Source: Pseudomonas sp. R28(2017) (lineage in GTDB: Bacteria; Pseudomonadota; Gammaproteobacteria; Pseudomonadales; Pseudomonadaceae). From it: 64,000 bases of DNA. Made by a program: the position numbers and the translations under genes. The notes under the pieces are model-generated. The model searched no databases, was not told where the DNA came from, and was given only the letters and a program-made list of their open reading frames with translations. The DNA is taken from assembly GCF_002112505.1 (NCBI RefSeq), contig NZ_NEHW01000019.1, forward strand, positions 1 through 64,000, in the 5' to 3' direction. Below are positions 15,917 to 24,283 of this stretch, piece after piece. How positions within the stretch are numbered: position 1 is the first letter of the stretch; the number at the start of each line of letters is the position of its first letter.

Positions 15917-17539
15917 TCACAGGGCCTTGGCGCGGTCGCGCAGGACGTATTTCTGGATCTTGCCGGTGGAGGTCTTGGGCAGCTCGCCGAAAACCACGGT
16001 CTTCGGCACCTTGAACCCGGCCAGGTGCTCGCGGCACCAGCTGATGATGTCGCTCTCGCGGGTATGCTCGTGCCCGGGCTTGAGGGCGACAAAGGCGCAG
16101 GGCGTTTCGCCCCACTTGTCGTCGGCGCGGGCCACCACGGCGGCTTCCAGCACGGCAGGGTGCTTGTACAGGGTGTCCTCGACTTCGATGGTCGAGATGT
16201 TCTCGCCACCGGAGATGATGATGTCCTTGAGCCGGTCCTTGATCTCGACATAACCGTCGGCGTGCCACACGGCCAGGTCGCCGGTGTGGAACCAGCCGCC
16301 GCGGAAGGCCTCGGCGGTGGCCTCGGGGTTTTTCAGGTAGCCCTTCATCACCGTGTTGCCACGCATGAAGATCTCGCCCAGGGTGTTGCCGTCTTGCGGC
16401 ACCGGTTGCAGGGTTTGTGGGTCGGCGACCATCAGGCCGTCGAGGGTGGGGTAGCGCACGCCCTGGCGCGACTTGATCCGCGCCCGCTCCTCCAGCGGCA
16501 GGTCGTCCCATGCTTCATGCCAGGCGCAGACGGTGACTGGCCCGTAGACCTCGGTCAGGCCATAGGTGTGGGTGACCCGGATGCCCATCTGCTCGACCGC
16601 GCCGATGACCTTGGCCGGTGGGGCGGCACCGGCGACCATGGCCTGCACCGGGTGTTCGATGGCGGCCTTGGCGGCTTCGGGCATGTTGACCAGGGCGTTG
16701 AGCACGATCGGCGCACCGCACAGGTGGCTGACCCGGTGTTCGCGGATCAGGGTGAGGATCTTCTGCGGGTCGACCCGGCGCAGGAACACGTGGGTGCCGG
16801 CCAGTGCGGTGATGGTCCAGGGGTAGCACCAGCCGTTGCAGTGGAACATCGGCAAGGTCCACAGGTACACCGGGCGGTGGCCCATGGCCCAGGTCATCTG
16901 GTTGCCGATGGCGTTCAGGTAGGCGCCGCGGTGGTGATAGACCACGCCCTTGGGGTTGCCGGTGGTGCCCGAGGTGTAGTTCAGCGAAATCGCCTGCCAT
17001 TCGTCCTCGGGCCATTCCCAGGCGAATGCCGGGTCGCCTTCGGCCAGCAGCGCTTCATAGTCCAGGTCGCTGACCGCACGGCCTTCGCCGTACTCGGGGT
17101 CATCCACATCGACCACCAGCGGCGGGTGTTCGAGCAAGGCCAGGGCGGCGGTGATCACCGTGTGGAATTCGCGGTCGGTGATCAGCACCTTGGCCTCGCC
17201 ATGCTGCAGCATGAAGGCGATGGCTTCGGCATCCAGGCGCACGTTGAGGGTGTTGAGCACGGCACCGATCATCGGCACACCGAAGTGCGCTTCGAGCATG
17301 GCCGGGATGTTCGGCAGCATCACCGCCACCGTGTCGCCGCGGCCGACCCCGCGCCCGGCCAGGGCGCTGGCCAGGCGCCGGCAGCGCTGGTAGGTCTGGC
17401 GCCAGTCGCGGCGAATGGCGCCGTGGATCACGGCAGGGTAATCGCCGTACACGGCGGCGGTCCGTTCGATGAAGCTCAGCGGGGTGAGGGCGACGTGGTT
17501 GACGGCAGCGGGCATCAGGCCCTGGGCGAAGATCGACAT
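15917..17539 (-). CDS. AMP-forming acyl-CoA synthetase (medium-chain/DmdB-like)
   Basis: The 540-residue ANL-superfamily ligase shows the P-loop signature LNYTSGTTGNPKGVVYHHRG, the A5 motif THTYGLTEVYGP, the hinge/ribose motif GWFHTGDLAVWHADGYVEIKDRLKDIIISGGENIS and the catalytic Lys in LPKTSTGKIQKYVLR. The ATG at 17539 has AGGA at 7 bases and starts MSIFAQGLMPAAVNH; the longer upstream open frame overlaps the divergent promoter. It is the first gene of a two-gene operon with the acyl-CoA dehydrogenase. The operon is divergent from a histidine kinase/response-regulator pair that may control it. Substrate unknown; family members use short to medium-chain or methylthio-propionate-like acids. 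Confidence 0.88.
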   Translation of the reverse strand: MSIFAQGLMPAAVNHVALTPLSFIERTAAVYGDYPAVIHGAIRRDWRQTYQRCRRLASALAGRGVGRGDTVAVMLPNIPAMLEAHFGVPMIGAVLNTLNVRLDAEAIAFMLQHGEAKVLITDREFHTVITAALALLEHPPLVVDVDDPEYGEGRAVSDLDYEALLAEGDPAFAWEWPEDEWQAISLNYTSGTTGNPKGVVYHHRGAYLNAIGNQMTWAMGHRPVYLWTLPMFHCNGWCYPWTITALAGTHVFLRRVDPQKILTLIREHRVSHLCGAPIVLNALVNMPEAAKAAIEHPVQAMVAGAAPPAKVIGAVEQMGIRVTHTYGLTEVYGPVTVCAWHEAWDDLPLEERARIKSRQGVRYPTLDGLMVADPQTLQPVPQDGNTLGEIFMRGNTVMKGYLKNPEATAEAFRGGWFHTGDLAVWHADGYVEIKDRLKDIIISGGENISTIEVEDTLYKHPAVLEAAVVARADDKWGETPCAFVALKPGHEHTRESDIISWCREHLAGFKVPKTVVFGELPKTSTGKIQKYVLRDRAKAL

Positions 17540-17689
17540 ACGGTAGTCCTGTAGGGGAGGCAGACGCAGCCTGTGCGTGTGGCCCCCCGGTGGCTGATTG
17601 TTAGCTCTGATCAGGGTGCGGGCAGCGCGCCGATGGCCGCTTGCCCCTGTCGCAGTTTTACGCGAACCGCTATCGTAGTTGGAATATCG

Positions 17690-17717
17690 ACTATAGCAAT
17701 ATAGTAAAACTACTATA
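17690..17717. promoter_or_regulatory. Triple ACTATA/TATAGT element in the divergent promoter region
   Basis: ACTATA at 17690, TATAGT at 17700 and ACTATA at 17712 form two overlapping inverted repeats in an AT-rich island inside GC-rich DNA. The two ACTATA copies are 22 bases apart (two helical turns). It sits just before the kinase start and ~150 bases from the acyl-CoA ligase start. It is a good candidate binding site for the adjacent FixJ-type regulator, or a promoter core. Inference from pattern and position. Confidence 0.4.
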
Positions 17718-17733
17718 AGAACGAGCGCCGACA

Positions 17734-19140
17734 GTGGACCAGACCCTTTCACCCTTGCTCGCCAAGGACCCACAACCCAGTGTGCTGCTGGCCGCCGATG
17801 CCCGGGCACTGGCAAGCAACCCGGCCTTGCAGGCGCTGACTGGCGCTGGCACGGCACTGGCCGACTGGCTGCCGAGCAACTGTGCAGCGCTGGTGCGTGC
17901 CTGCCTGCGCCAGCACCGGGCAATCGCCGATGTGGAAAAACAGGTTGGCGAACGCATTCTGCTGTGGACCTTCATCCCCGATGACCAGGGCCAGCGGGTA
18001 CTGGCCCGCTGCCGCGATGCCAGCGAAGAGCGCCAGGGCGCGCGTGAAGCCAGCCGCGCCCGGCGCCTGTATCGGCTGATCATCGAGAACACTACCGACC
18101 TGATTTCCCGGCACAGCCCGGACGGCCGTTTTCTCGACGCCTCACCAGCTGCCTACCGCCTGCTCGGCCTGTGGCCAGAGCAGCTGCGCGGCATGCCGGT
18201 GCGGGCCTTGCTGCACCCGCGCGAGCGGCGCCAGGTATTGCGCCAGGCCGCCGCCGCCCTGGACCAGGACGGTTACCACACCCTGACCTGCCGCGTGCGG
18301 CATGCCGGCGGCGGGTATCGCTGGTTCGAGATCGCCAGCCGGGCGATCCGCGAGACCTACACCGGCGCCGTGGTGGAGGTGGTCAGCGTGTCGCGTGACA
18401 TCACCCTGCGCATCGAGGCCCAGGAAAACCTGGCCCACAGCGCCCGGCTCGCCACCCTGGGCGAACTGGCGTCGGGCATCGCCCACGAGATGAATCAGCC
18501 GCTGGCGGCGGTGGTCAACTATGCCAATGCCAGCCAGCGTTACCTGCAAGGCCTGGAGCGCGACCCGCAGGCGCGTGAGCGGGTCGGCCAGGGCCTGCAG
18601 CGCATCACCGAGCAGGCAACCCACGCCGCCGAGGTGATTCGCCGCCTGCGCGCCTTCCTGCGCAAGGGGCCACGGCGCCTGCAGGCGGTGGAAGTGGCCG
18701 AGGTAGCGGCCGAAGCCATGCGCCTGTGCGCCTGGGAAGCGGCGCGCGACCAGGTCGTTGTCGAACTGCGCATCGGCGGGCCATTGCCGGCGGTGTTTGC
18801 TGACCGGGTATTGCTCGAGCAAGTGCTGCTCAACCTGCTGCGCAATGCCATCGAGGCCAACCGCGAGCAGCACGGCGCGCAGCCGTCACGTATCCTGCTC
18901 GGCGCCGTGCGCGAGGGCGACGGGGTGCTGATCGAGGTCGCCGACCAGGGGCCGGGCGTGGCCACCGAGCGCCTGGATGAGATCTTCACCCCGTTCAGTA
19001 CCAGCAAGGCCGACGGCCTGGGCCTGGGCCTGAGCATGAGCCGCAGCCTGATCGAAGGGTTTGGCGGCAGCCTTTGGGCGCGTGCGGGTGAGGCGGGTGG
19101 GCTGGTGTTGTGCTGCCGTCTGGCAGTGAACCGGGGATAA
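17734..19140 (+). CDS. Soluble PAS-domain sensor histidine kinase (FixL-like)
   Basis: The 468-residue cytoplasmic kinase has no transmembrane segment. Domain order: an N-terminal weak PAS-like region, a PAS/PAC domain (~105-225; LIIENTTDLISRHSPDGRFLDASPAAYRLLG and VEVVSVSRDITLR), a HisKA dimerisation domain with phospho-His in LGELASGIAHEMNQPLAAV, and a HATPase with LLNLLRNAIEANREQHG, VADQGPGV and GLGLGLSMSRSLIE. The start is GTG. Its response-regulator gene begins 12 bases downstream. Divergence from the acyl-CoA ligase operon suggests it senses a substrate or intermediate of that pathway through the PAS domain; this is inference. Confidence 0.85.
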   Translation: MDQTLSPLLAKDPQPSVLLAADARALASNPALQALTGAGTALADWLPSNCAALVRACLRQHRAIADVEKQVGERILLWTFIPDDQGQRVLARCRDASEERQGAREASRARRLYRLIIENTTDLISRHSPDGRFLDASPAAYRLLGLWPEQLRGMPVRALLHPRERRQVLRQAAAALDQDGYHTLTCRVRHAGGGYRWFEIASRAIRETYTGAVVEVVSVSRDITLRIEAQENLAHSARLATLGELASGIAHEMNQPLAAVVNYANASQRYLQGLERDPQARERVGQGLQRITEQATHAAEVIRRLRAFLRKGPRRLQAVEVAEVAAEAMRLCAWEAARDQVVVELRIGGPLPAVFADRVLLEQVLLNLLRNAIEANREQHGAQPSRILLGAVREGDGVLIEVADQGPGVATERLDEIFTPFSTSKADGLGLGLSMSRSLIEGFGGSLWARAGEAGGLVLCCRLAVNRG

Positions 19141-19152
19141 GGAGAGGGCAGG

Positions 19153-19782
19153 GTGCAAGCAAAGGTGTATGTGGTCGACGATGACCAGGGCATGCGTGAT
19201 TCGACCGTGTGGTTGCTGGAGTCGGTAGGCCTGCAGGGCGTGCCGTTCGCCAGCGGCCAGGCGTTTCTCGATGCCTGTGTGGACGATGGGCCGGCCTGCG
19301 TGCTGCTCGATGTGCGCATGCCCGGGCTGGGCGGCATGGCGGTGCAGCAGGCACTGCGCGAGCGCGGCCTGCAGATACCGGTGATTTTCGTCAGCGGCCA
19401 TGCCGATGTGCCGATCGTGGTGCGGGCGTTCAAGGCCGGGGCGAGCGACTTCATCGAGAAGCCCTACAGCGACCAGTTGCTGCTCGACAGTGTGCAGGCA
19501 GCGCTGGAGCGGGCAGGGCAGGCGCGCCAGGGCGACCAGGTGCTGGCCGCGGTGCAGGCACGCCTGGATGCCCTGACGCCCCGCGAGCGCGACGTGTTCG
19601 TGCCGCTGGCCCAGGGCCTGAGCAACCGCGAAATTGCCGAGCGGCTGGGCATCAGTGTGAAGACCGTGGACCTGTACCGGGGGCGGGTGATGAAGCGCTT
19701 GCAGGCGGGCAGCCTGGCCGAACTGGTAGGCATGGCGATTGCCTGCCGGGCAGTGCAGGCACTGGGTTTGCGCGCGCTGTGA
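19153..19782 (+). CDS. FixJ/NarL-type response regulator
   Basis: This 209-residue regulator has an N-terminal receiver with the acidic pocket VYVVDDDQGMRD, the phospho-acceptor Asp in CVLLDVRMPGLGG, Ser/Thr in IFVSGHADVPIVV and Lys in DFIEKPYSD. A C-terminal LuxR-type HTH follows (ALTPRERDVFVPLAQGLSNREIAERLGISVKTVDLYRGRVMKRL). The start is GTG, 12 bases after the kinase stop, with GAGAGGG as RBS. Cognate partner of the upstream PAS kinase; likely transcription activator of the divergent acyl-CoA ligase/dehydrogenase operon. Confidence 0.88.
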   Translation: MQAKVYVVDDDQGMRDSTVWLLESVGLQGVPFASGQAFLDACVDDGPACVLLDVRMPGLGGMAVQQALRERGLQIPVIFVSGHADVPIVVRAFKAGASDFIEKPYSDQLLLDSVQAALERAGQARQGDQVLAAVQARLDALTPRERDVFVPLAQGLSNREIAERLGISVKTVDLYRGRVMKRLQAGSLAELVGMAIACRAVQALGLRAL

Positions 19783-19838
19783 AACGTCGGCGGCAACGGC
19801 CGTTTCATGAAAATTTGCATAGCACCCTAATCAAAGCT

Positions 19839-19866
19839 TTGACATTCACTGCCTAGGCAGTAATAT
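19839..19866 (+). promoter_or_regulatory. Promoter of the MarR-emrAB operon with an embedded operator palindrome
   Basis: A consensus -35 TTGACA (19839-19844) and -10 TAATAT (19861-19866) are spaced by 16 bases. The perfect 14-bp palindrome ACTGCCTAGGCAGT (19848-19861) fills the spacer. A dimeric MarR repressor bound here would block RNA polymerase, so this is the likely autoregulatory operator of the efflux operon. Confidence 0.75.
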
Positions 19867-19894
19867 TTTTAAACAATTGCCCGAGCAGACCCCG

Positions 19895-20368
19895 ATGTCC
19901 CATTTCACCCCGGAAAATTTCCAGACCTGCGCCATCGGCATGCTGCTGGGCCGTGCGGCGATCCTCAAGGACCGCATTCTCGACTGGCACCTCGAATCGG
20001 AGGGCGTCACCGCCGCACAGTTCAAGGTGCTGATCATCGTCACCCAGTACGAGGTGGATACCCCGGCCGAACTGTGCCGCTACCTGGGCCTGGACAGTGG
20101 TTCGATGACCCGCATGCTCGACCGCCTCGAGCAGAAGGGCCTGATCCTGCGCAACCGCTGCGCCGATGACCGCCGCCAGGTGCGCCTGGCATTGACCGCC
20201 GATGGCCAGCGCCTGGCCGACCGCCTGCCTGAGATTGGCGCGGCGGCGATGAACGAACTGGTCGGCGTGCTGCAGCCAGACGAGCTGAAGACCCTCGAAG
20301 GTCTGCTGGCCAAGGTCCTGCTGGGTGCCGGCGACCCGCTGACGATCCGCCGCTTCGGCGATCGTTGA
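19895..20368 (+). CDS. MarR-family transcriptional repressor of the emrAB operon
   Basis: The 157-residue winged-helix protein carries VTAAQFKVLIIVTQYEVDTPAELCRYLGLDSGSMTRMLDRLEQKGLILRNRCADDRRQVRLALT. This contains the recognition helix (SGSMTRMLDRLEQKGL) and the wing (RCADDRRQVRL) of MarR proteins. The ATG at 19895 is preferred to an upstream TTG. It is followed 30 bases later by emrA and preceded by a promoter with an ideal palindromic operator, so it most likely represses the operon until a small ligand such as a phenolic or solvent binds. Not identical to EmrR by its N-terminus. Confidence 0.87.
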   Translation: MSHFTPENFQTCAIGMLLGRAAILKDRILDWHLESEGVTAAQFKVLIIVTQYEVDTPAELCRYLGLDSGSMTRMLDRLEQKGLILRNRCADDRRQVRLALTADGQRLADRLPEIGAAAMNELVGVLQPDELKTLEGLLAKVLLGAGDPLTIRRFGDR

Positions 20369-20398
20369 TCCCTGTTACGCATATTCCAAGGTATTGTC

Positions 20399-21592
20399 AT
20401 GGCCACTCCCGCAGACACCTCAACTCCCCCCGCCGACGCGCCCGCGTCGGGCAAGCGCAAGGCCTGGCTGTTCGGCCTGCTGCTGCTGGTGCTGCTCGCC
20501 GGCGCGGGCACCTGGGCCTGGTACAGCCTGGTCGGGCGCTGGCACGAAAGCACCGACGACGCCTACGTCAATGGCAACGTGGTGGAGATCACCCCGCTGG
20601 TGACCGGCACCGTCACCAGCATCGGCGCCGATGACGGCGACCTGGTGCATGCCGGCCAGGTGCTGTTGCAGTTCGACCCTTCCGACAGCGAGGTGGCCCT
20701 GCAGTCCGCCGAGGCCAAGCTTGCCCGCACGGTACGCCAGGTGCGTGGGCTGTACAGCAACGTCGACTCGCTCAAGGCCCAGCTGGAAACCCGCCAGGCC
20801 GAGCTGCAGAAGGCCCAGCAGAACTACAACCGGCGCAAGGTGCTGGCCGACAGCGGCGCCATCGCCGCGGAAGAAATCTCCCATGCCCGTGACGACCTGA
20901 CCGTGGCCCAGGCCGCCGTCAACAGCGCGCGCCAGCAACTCAACACCAGCACCGCACTGGTCGACGACACCGTGGTGTCCTCGCACCCTGAGGTGATGGC
21001 GGCCGCGGCGGACCTGCGCCAGGCCTACCTCGACCACGCCCGCACCACCTTGGTGGCGCCGGTGACCGGCTATGTCGCCAAGCGCACCGTGCAGCTCGGC
21101 CAGCGCCTGCAGCCGGGCACCGCGACCATGGCGGTGATCCCGCTGGACGAGGTGTGGATCGACGCCAACTTCAAGGAAACCCAGCTGCGCGACATGCGCA
21201 TCGGCCAGCCGGTGGACATCAGCGCCGACCTGTATGGCAGCGAGGTCAAGTACAGCGGCACGGTCGACAGCCTCGGCGCCGGTACCGGCAGCGCCTTCGC
21301 CCTGCTGCCGGCACAGAACGCCACCGGCAACTGGATCAAGATCGTCCAGCGCGTGCCGGTGCGCATTCACCTGAGCCCAGACCAGCTCAAGGACCACCCG
21401 CTGCGTATCGGCCTGTCCACCGTGGTGGAGGTCGACTTGCACGACCAGAGCGGCCCGACCCTGGCCCAGCAGCCACCGCAGCAGGCCAGCTACACCACCC
21501 AGGTGTATGACCGCCAGCTGGTCGAGGCCGACGACCTGATCGCCCGGTTGATCCACGAAAACAGCGCCACCGGCAAGACGGCCCAGCGATGA
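20399..21592 (+). CDS. emrA: EmrA/HlyD-type periplasmic adaptor of a tripartite efflux pump
   Basis: The 397-residue membrane-fusion protein has a cytoplasmic N-tail rich in Pro/Ala, one TM helix (WLFGLLLLVLLAGAGTWAWY), the HlyD biotinyl-lipoyl half (STDDAYVNGNVVEITPLVTGTVTSI), a long coiled-coil hairpin (residues ~95-190) and the second beta half (ARTTLVAPVTGYVAKRTVQLGQ), ending in the EmrA-type membrane-proximal barrel. It couples the EmrB carrier to a TolC-like outer-membrane channel, which is not encoded here. The stop overlaps emrB by 4 bases. Confidence 0.9.
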   Translation: MATPADTSTPPADAPASGKRKAWLFGLLLLVLLAGAGTWAWYSLVGRWHESTDDAYVNGNVVEITPLVTGTVTSIGADDGDLVHAGQVLLQFDPSDSEVALQSAEAKLARTVRQVRGLYSNVDSLKAQLETRQAELQKAQQNYNRRKVLADSGAIAAEEISHARDDLTVAQAAVNSARQQLNTSTALVDDTVVSSHPEVMAAAADLRQAYLDHARTTLVAPVTGYVAKRTVQLGQRLQPGTATMAVIPLDEVWIDANFKETQLRDMRIGQPVDISADLYGSEVKYSGTVDSLGAGTGSAFALLPAQNATGNWIKIVQRVPVRIHLSPDQLKDHPLRIGLSTVVEVDLHDQSGPTLAQQPPQQASYTTQVYDRQLVEADDLIARLIHENSATGKTAQR

Positions 21593-23124
21593 GCAACAAC
21601 GCTCCGGCCCAGTTCACCCCGCCGAGCCTGTTGCTGACGACCATCGGGTTGTCGCTGGCGACCTTCATGCAGGTGCTCGACACCACCATCGCCAACGTGG
21701 CGCTGCCGACCATTTCCGGCAACCTGGGGGTGAGTTACGAGCAGGGCACCTGGGTGATCACCTCGTTCGCGGTGAGCAACGCCATCGCCTTGCCACTGAC
21801 CGGCTGGCTGAGCCGGCGCTTTGGCGAGGTGAAACTGTTCATCTGGGCCACGTTGCTGTTCGTGCTGGCGTCGTTCCTTTGCGGCGTGGCGCAGTCGATG
21901 CCGGAGCTGGTGGGCTTTCGGGTGTTGCAGGGGGTGGTGGCCGGGCCTTTGTACCCGATGACCCAGACCTTGCTGATTGCCGTGTACCCGCCGGCCAAAC
22001 GGGGCATGGCCCTGGCCTTGCTGGCGATGGTCACGGTGGTGGCGCCGATTGCCGGGCCGATACTGGGTGGCTGGATCACCGACAGCTACAGCTGGCCGTG
22101 GATCTTCTTCATCAACGTGCCGATCGGCCTGTTCGCCGCCGCCGTGGTGCGCCAGCAGATGCGCGCGCGGCCGGTGGTCACCAGCCGCCAGCCGATGGAC
22201 TACATCGGCCTGCTGACGCTGATCGTCGGCGTGGGCGCGTTGCAGGTGGTGCTGGACAAGGGCAATGACCTGGACTGGTTCGAGTCGTCGTTCATCATTG
22301 TCGGCACGTTGATTTCGGTGGTGTTCCTGGCGATCTTCATCATCTGGGAACTCACCGACCGCCACCCGGTGGTCAACCTGCGGCTGTTTGCCCACCGTAA
22401 CTTTCGCATCGGCACCATAGTGCTGGTCGGTGGCTACGCGGGGTTCTTCGGCATCAACCTGATCCTGCCGCAGTGGTTGCAGACGCAGATGGGCTATACC
22501 GCCACCTGGGCGGGTTTGGCGGTGGCGCCGATCGGTCTGTTGCCGGTGATCATGTCGCCGTTCGTGGGCAAGTACGCGCACCGCTTCGACCTGCGGGTGC
22601 TGGCGGGGCTGGCGTTCCTGGCGATCGGTACCAGCTGCTTCATGCGCGCAGGGTTCACCAGCGAGGTGGATTTCCAGCACATTGCGTTGGTGCAGTTGTT
22701 CATGGGGATTGGCGTGGCGCTGTTCTTCATGCCGACCTTGAGCATCCTGTTGTCGGATTTGCCGCCGCATCAGATTGCCGATGGTTCGGGGCTGGCGACG
22801 TTCCTGCGCACGTTGGGGGGGAGCTTTGCCGCATCGTTGACGACCTGGATCTGGATTCGCCGGGCGGACCAGCATCATGCCTATTTGAGCGAGCACATCA
22901 GCCAGTTTGATCCGGCGACGCGGCATACGCTGGAGCAGTTGGGTGGGGCGAGTTCGCAGAATTATGCGAAGCTGGAGCAGATCGTGAATGCGCAGGCGTA
23001 CATGATGTCGACGGTGGATTACTTCACCTTGATGACCTGGGTGTTTGCCGGGTTGATTCTGCTGGTGTGGTTGGCGAAGCCGCCGTTTACTGCCAAGGCT
23101 GGGCCAGCTTCGGCGGGGCATTGA
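21589..23124 (+). CDS. emrB: EmrB-type DHA2 family MFS multidrug exporter
   Basis: The 511-residue, 14-helix MFS carrier has the DHA2 signatures LDTTIANVALPTISGNLG (motif D1, TM1), WLSRRFGEVKLFIWATLLFVLASFLCG (motif A) and PIAGPILGGWITDSYSWPWIFFINVPIG (motif C/TM5). It is coupled to emrA by an ATGA overlap. Together they form a proton-driven pump for hydrophobic toxicants, with TolC supplied from elsewhere. The GC-rich repeat element A begins 10 bases after the stop and is probably in its 3' UTR. Confidence 0.9.
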   Translation: MSNNAPAQFTPPSLLLTTIGLSLATFMQVLDTTIANVALPTISGNLGVSYEQGTWVITSFAVSNAIALPLTGWLSRRFGEVKLFIWATLLFVLASFLCGVAQSMPELVGFRVLQGVVAGPLYPMTQTLLIAVYPPAKRGMALALLAMVTVVAPIAGPILGGWITDSYSWPWIFFINVPIGLFAAAVVRQQMRARPVVTSRQPMDYIGLLTLIVGVGALQVVLDKGNDLDWFESSFIIVGTLISVVFLAIFIIWELTDRHPVVNLRLFAHRNFRIGTIVLVGGYAGFFGINLILPQWLQTQMGYTATWAGLAVAPIGLLPVIMSPFVGKYAHRFDLRVLAGLAFLAIGTSCFMRAGFTSEVDFQHIALVQLFMGIGVALFFMPTLSILLSDLPPHQIADGSGLATFLRTLGGSFAASLTTWIWIRRADQHHAYLSEHISQFDPATRHTLEQLGGASSQNYAKLEQIVNAQAYMMSTVDYFTLMTWVFAGLILLVWLAKPPFTAKAGPASAGH

Positions 23125-23133
23125 AGCAGTAGC

Positions 23134-23396
23134 GTTGCTCTTGCTCTGCTTTTGCTTTGGCTTTGGCTTCTAAGCGCGCGATAGTCCAGGCGACGCAAAT
23201 TGCGACTTCAGGAGGCCGAACGCAGGTCTTGCGGAGGGAGGTGACGGGCATGGATGCCCGTCAAGCGCTGGGCCCCAGGATGGGGCCTGCAGCGCGGTCC
23301 TCCCGGGAGCAAGGCCGGCGCTCGGCCTCCTGAAGTCGCATTCGGCGTTTGCTGAACTACCGCGCGCCTAGAAGCAAGAGCAAGAGCAAGAGCAAG
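23134..23396. repeat. Hexanucleotide-armed hairpin repeat, copy A
   Basis: A compound repeat. Outer arms are CTTGCT-type hexamers on the left and four AGCAAG units on the right. Inner inverted arms include GCTTCTAAGCGCGCG and ACTTCAGGAGGCCGAACGC with their complements. The core contains CTTGCGGAGGGAGGTGACGG followed by a short ATG frame (27 codons, MDARQALGPRMG... ending in RRSAS). It starts 10 bases after the emrB stop. A second, longer copy with the same arms and core start lies at ~58.6 kb. Probably a family-specific mobile or structured extragenic element of P. putida. Confidence 0.8.
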
Positions 23397-23611
23397 ATGA
23401 AGCGTAAGCGTCCGCTGAATACACATTACGTGTCAGCAACTATTGGCTTCAGTCCACTGGTACCAGCATTCCCCTAACAACTTTATCCCAATGCTGCTCG
23501 GCAGGCGTCTGGAGGTCGTGGGTATTGGAAATGCAGAATTAAATAGTTCGTCATGCGTCTCGCGTTTTTAACGACATATGGTGTTGCAAGGAGCGGGAGT
23601 AGCCTGATAAA

Positions 23612-23731
23612 TCAGCAGTCCCAGCGATCCTTCTTGCAAAACTTCAGCAGCGCATTGATATCTTCGTAGCCTGACAGATCCACCGCTACCGCGTAGAATA
23701 AGACCCTTGTTGGTGATGGCCCTGATTCAAA
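23612..23731 (-). pseudogene. C-terminal remnant of an unknown protein
   Basis: A 39-codon open stretch on the minus strand, preceded by a stop and without a start codon, translates to a natural-looking C-terminus (VLFYAVAVDLSGYEDINALL then KFCKKDRWDC). It lies in AT-richer DNA at the end of the type VI island. It may be what is left of a deleted gene, possibly an immunity or orphan gene. Not recognised. Confidence 0.3.
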
Positions 23732-23753
23732 TTACATCCAAAAAGGACTTTTC

Positions 23754-24242
23754 ATGCGTAAATTTCTCCGTTTGCCGGTCTCGAAAGTAACCTGTATTAC
23801 GCTTCTTTCGCTCATTGCACTGACCTTTGGCACGACAGCAACGGCGGCTGATTACGCCTGTGACGGATTTGTCGGTAGTTTCGCCAATCGTCCCGATAAT
23901 GAAGCAGTCTTGAAAATCGTTAAAGATGGCAACGGCTTTGTAGTGCTTGTCCAAGGTGACTCACCTGACGACTGGGAGCGCGTGCCGCTGAAGGTTGGCA
24001 TACCCGAAGATATACAGAAAGAGCTGCTCGCGGAGGGAAGGAAAATGATTCCGCTAACGTGCGCATTATCAGCTGACGACGTTTTACTCTGGCAGTTTCC
24101 GGCCGGTAGCCCAGACAACCCTTCTGAGAGCAAAAGCCGCGACCGCTCCAAGTACCCGCAAAAGACCCCTTATTTGATGATCGTCAACGGGGGAGTTGTT
24201 GCTGGGGAAACTGGACTATACCGAGTTAGAACAGAGGACTAA
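23754..24242 (+). CDS. Small secreted/periplasmic protein of unknown function, next to the T6SS module
   Basis: The 162-residue precursor has an N-terminal signal peptide (MRKFLRLPVSKVTCITLLSL, then IALTFGTTATAA, likely cut before DYACDG) and a mature domain of ~128 residues. That domain has two cysteines (YACDG and PLTCALS) that could form a disulfide. The RBS AAAGGA lies 7 bases before the ATG. Codon use is clearly more AT-rich than in neighbours. It is divergent from the type VI effector cassette and occupies the position where an accessory or immunity gene often ends up. No family recognised. A periplasmic immunity function against the Tle3-like lipase is only a hypothesis. Confidence 0.65.
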   Translation: MRKFLRLPVSKVTCITLLSLIALTFGTTATAADYACDGFVGSFANRPDNEAVLKIVKDGNGFVVLVQGDSPDDWERVPLKVGIPEDIQKELLAEGRKMIPLTCALSADDVLLWQFPAGSPDNPSESKSRDRSKYPQKTPYLMIVNGGVVAGETGLYRVRTED

Positions 24243-24283
24243 GCCCGCCTAGGGTAAGCGTCCGCCCAACTTACCTTGCGTAA

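Noticed and set aside
14252..17554. 1100-codon open frame on the plus strand
   Set aside because: Exactly antisense to the acyl-CoA dehydrogenase and ligase genes, which carry full family motifs; composition (many H, Q, G, A) is typical of a shadow frame in GC-rich DNA.
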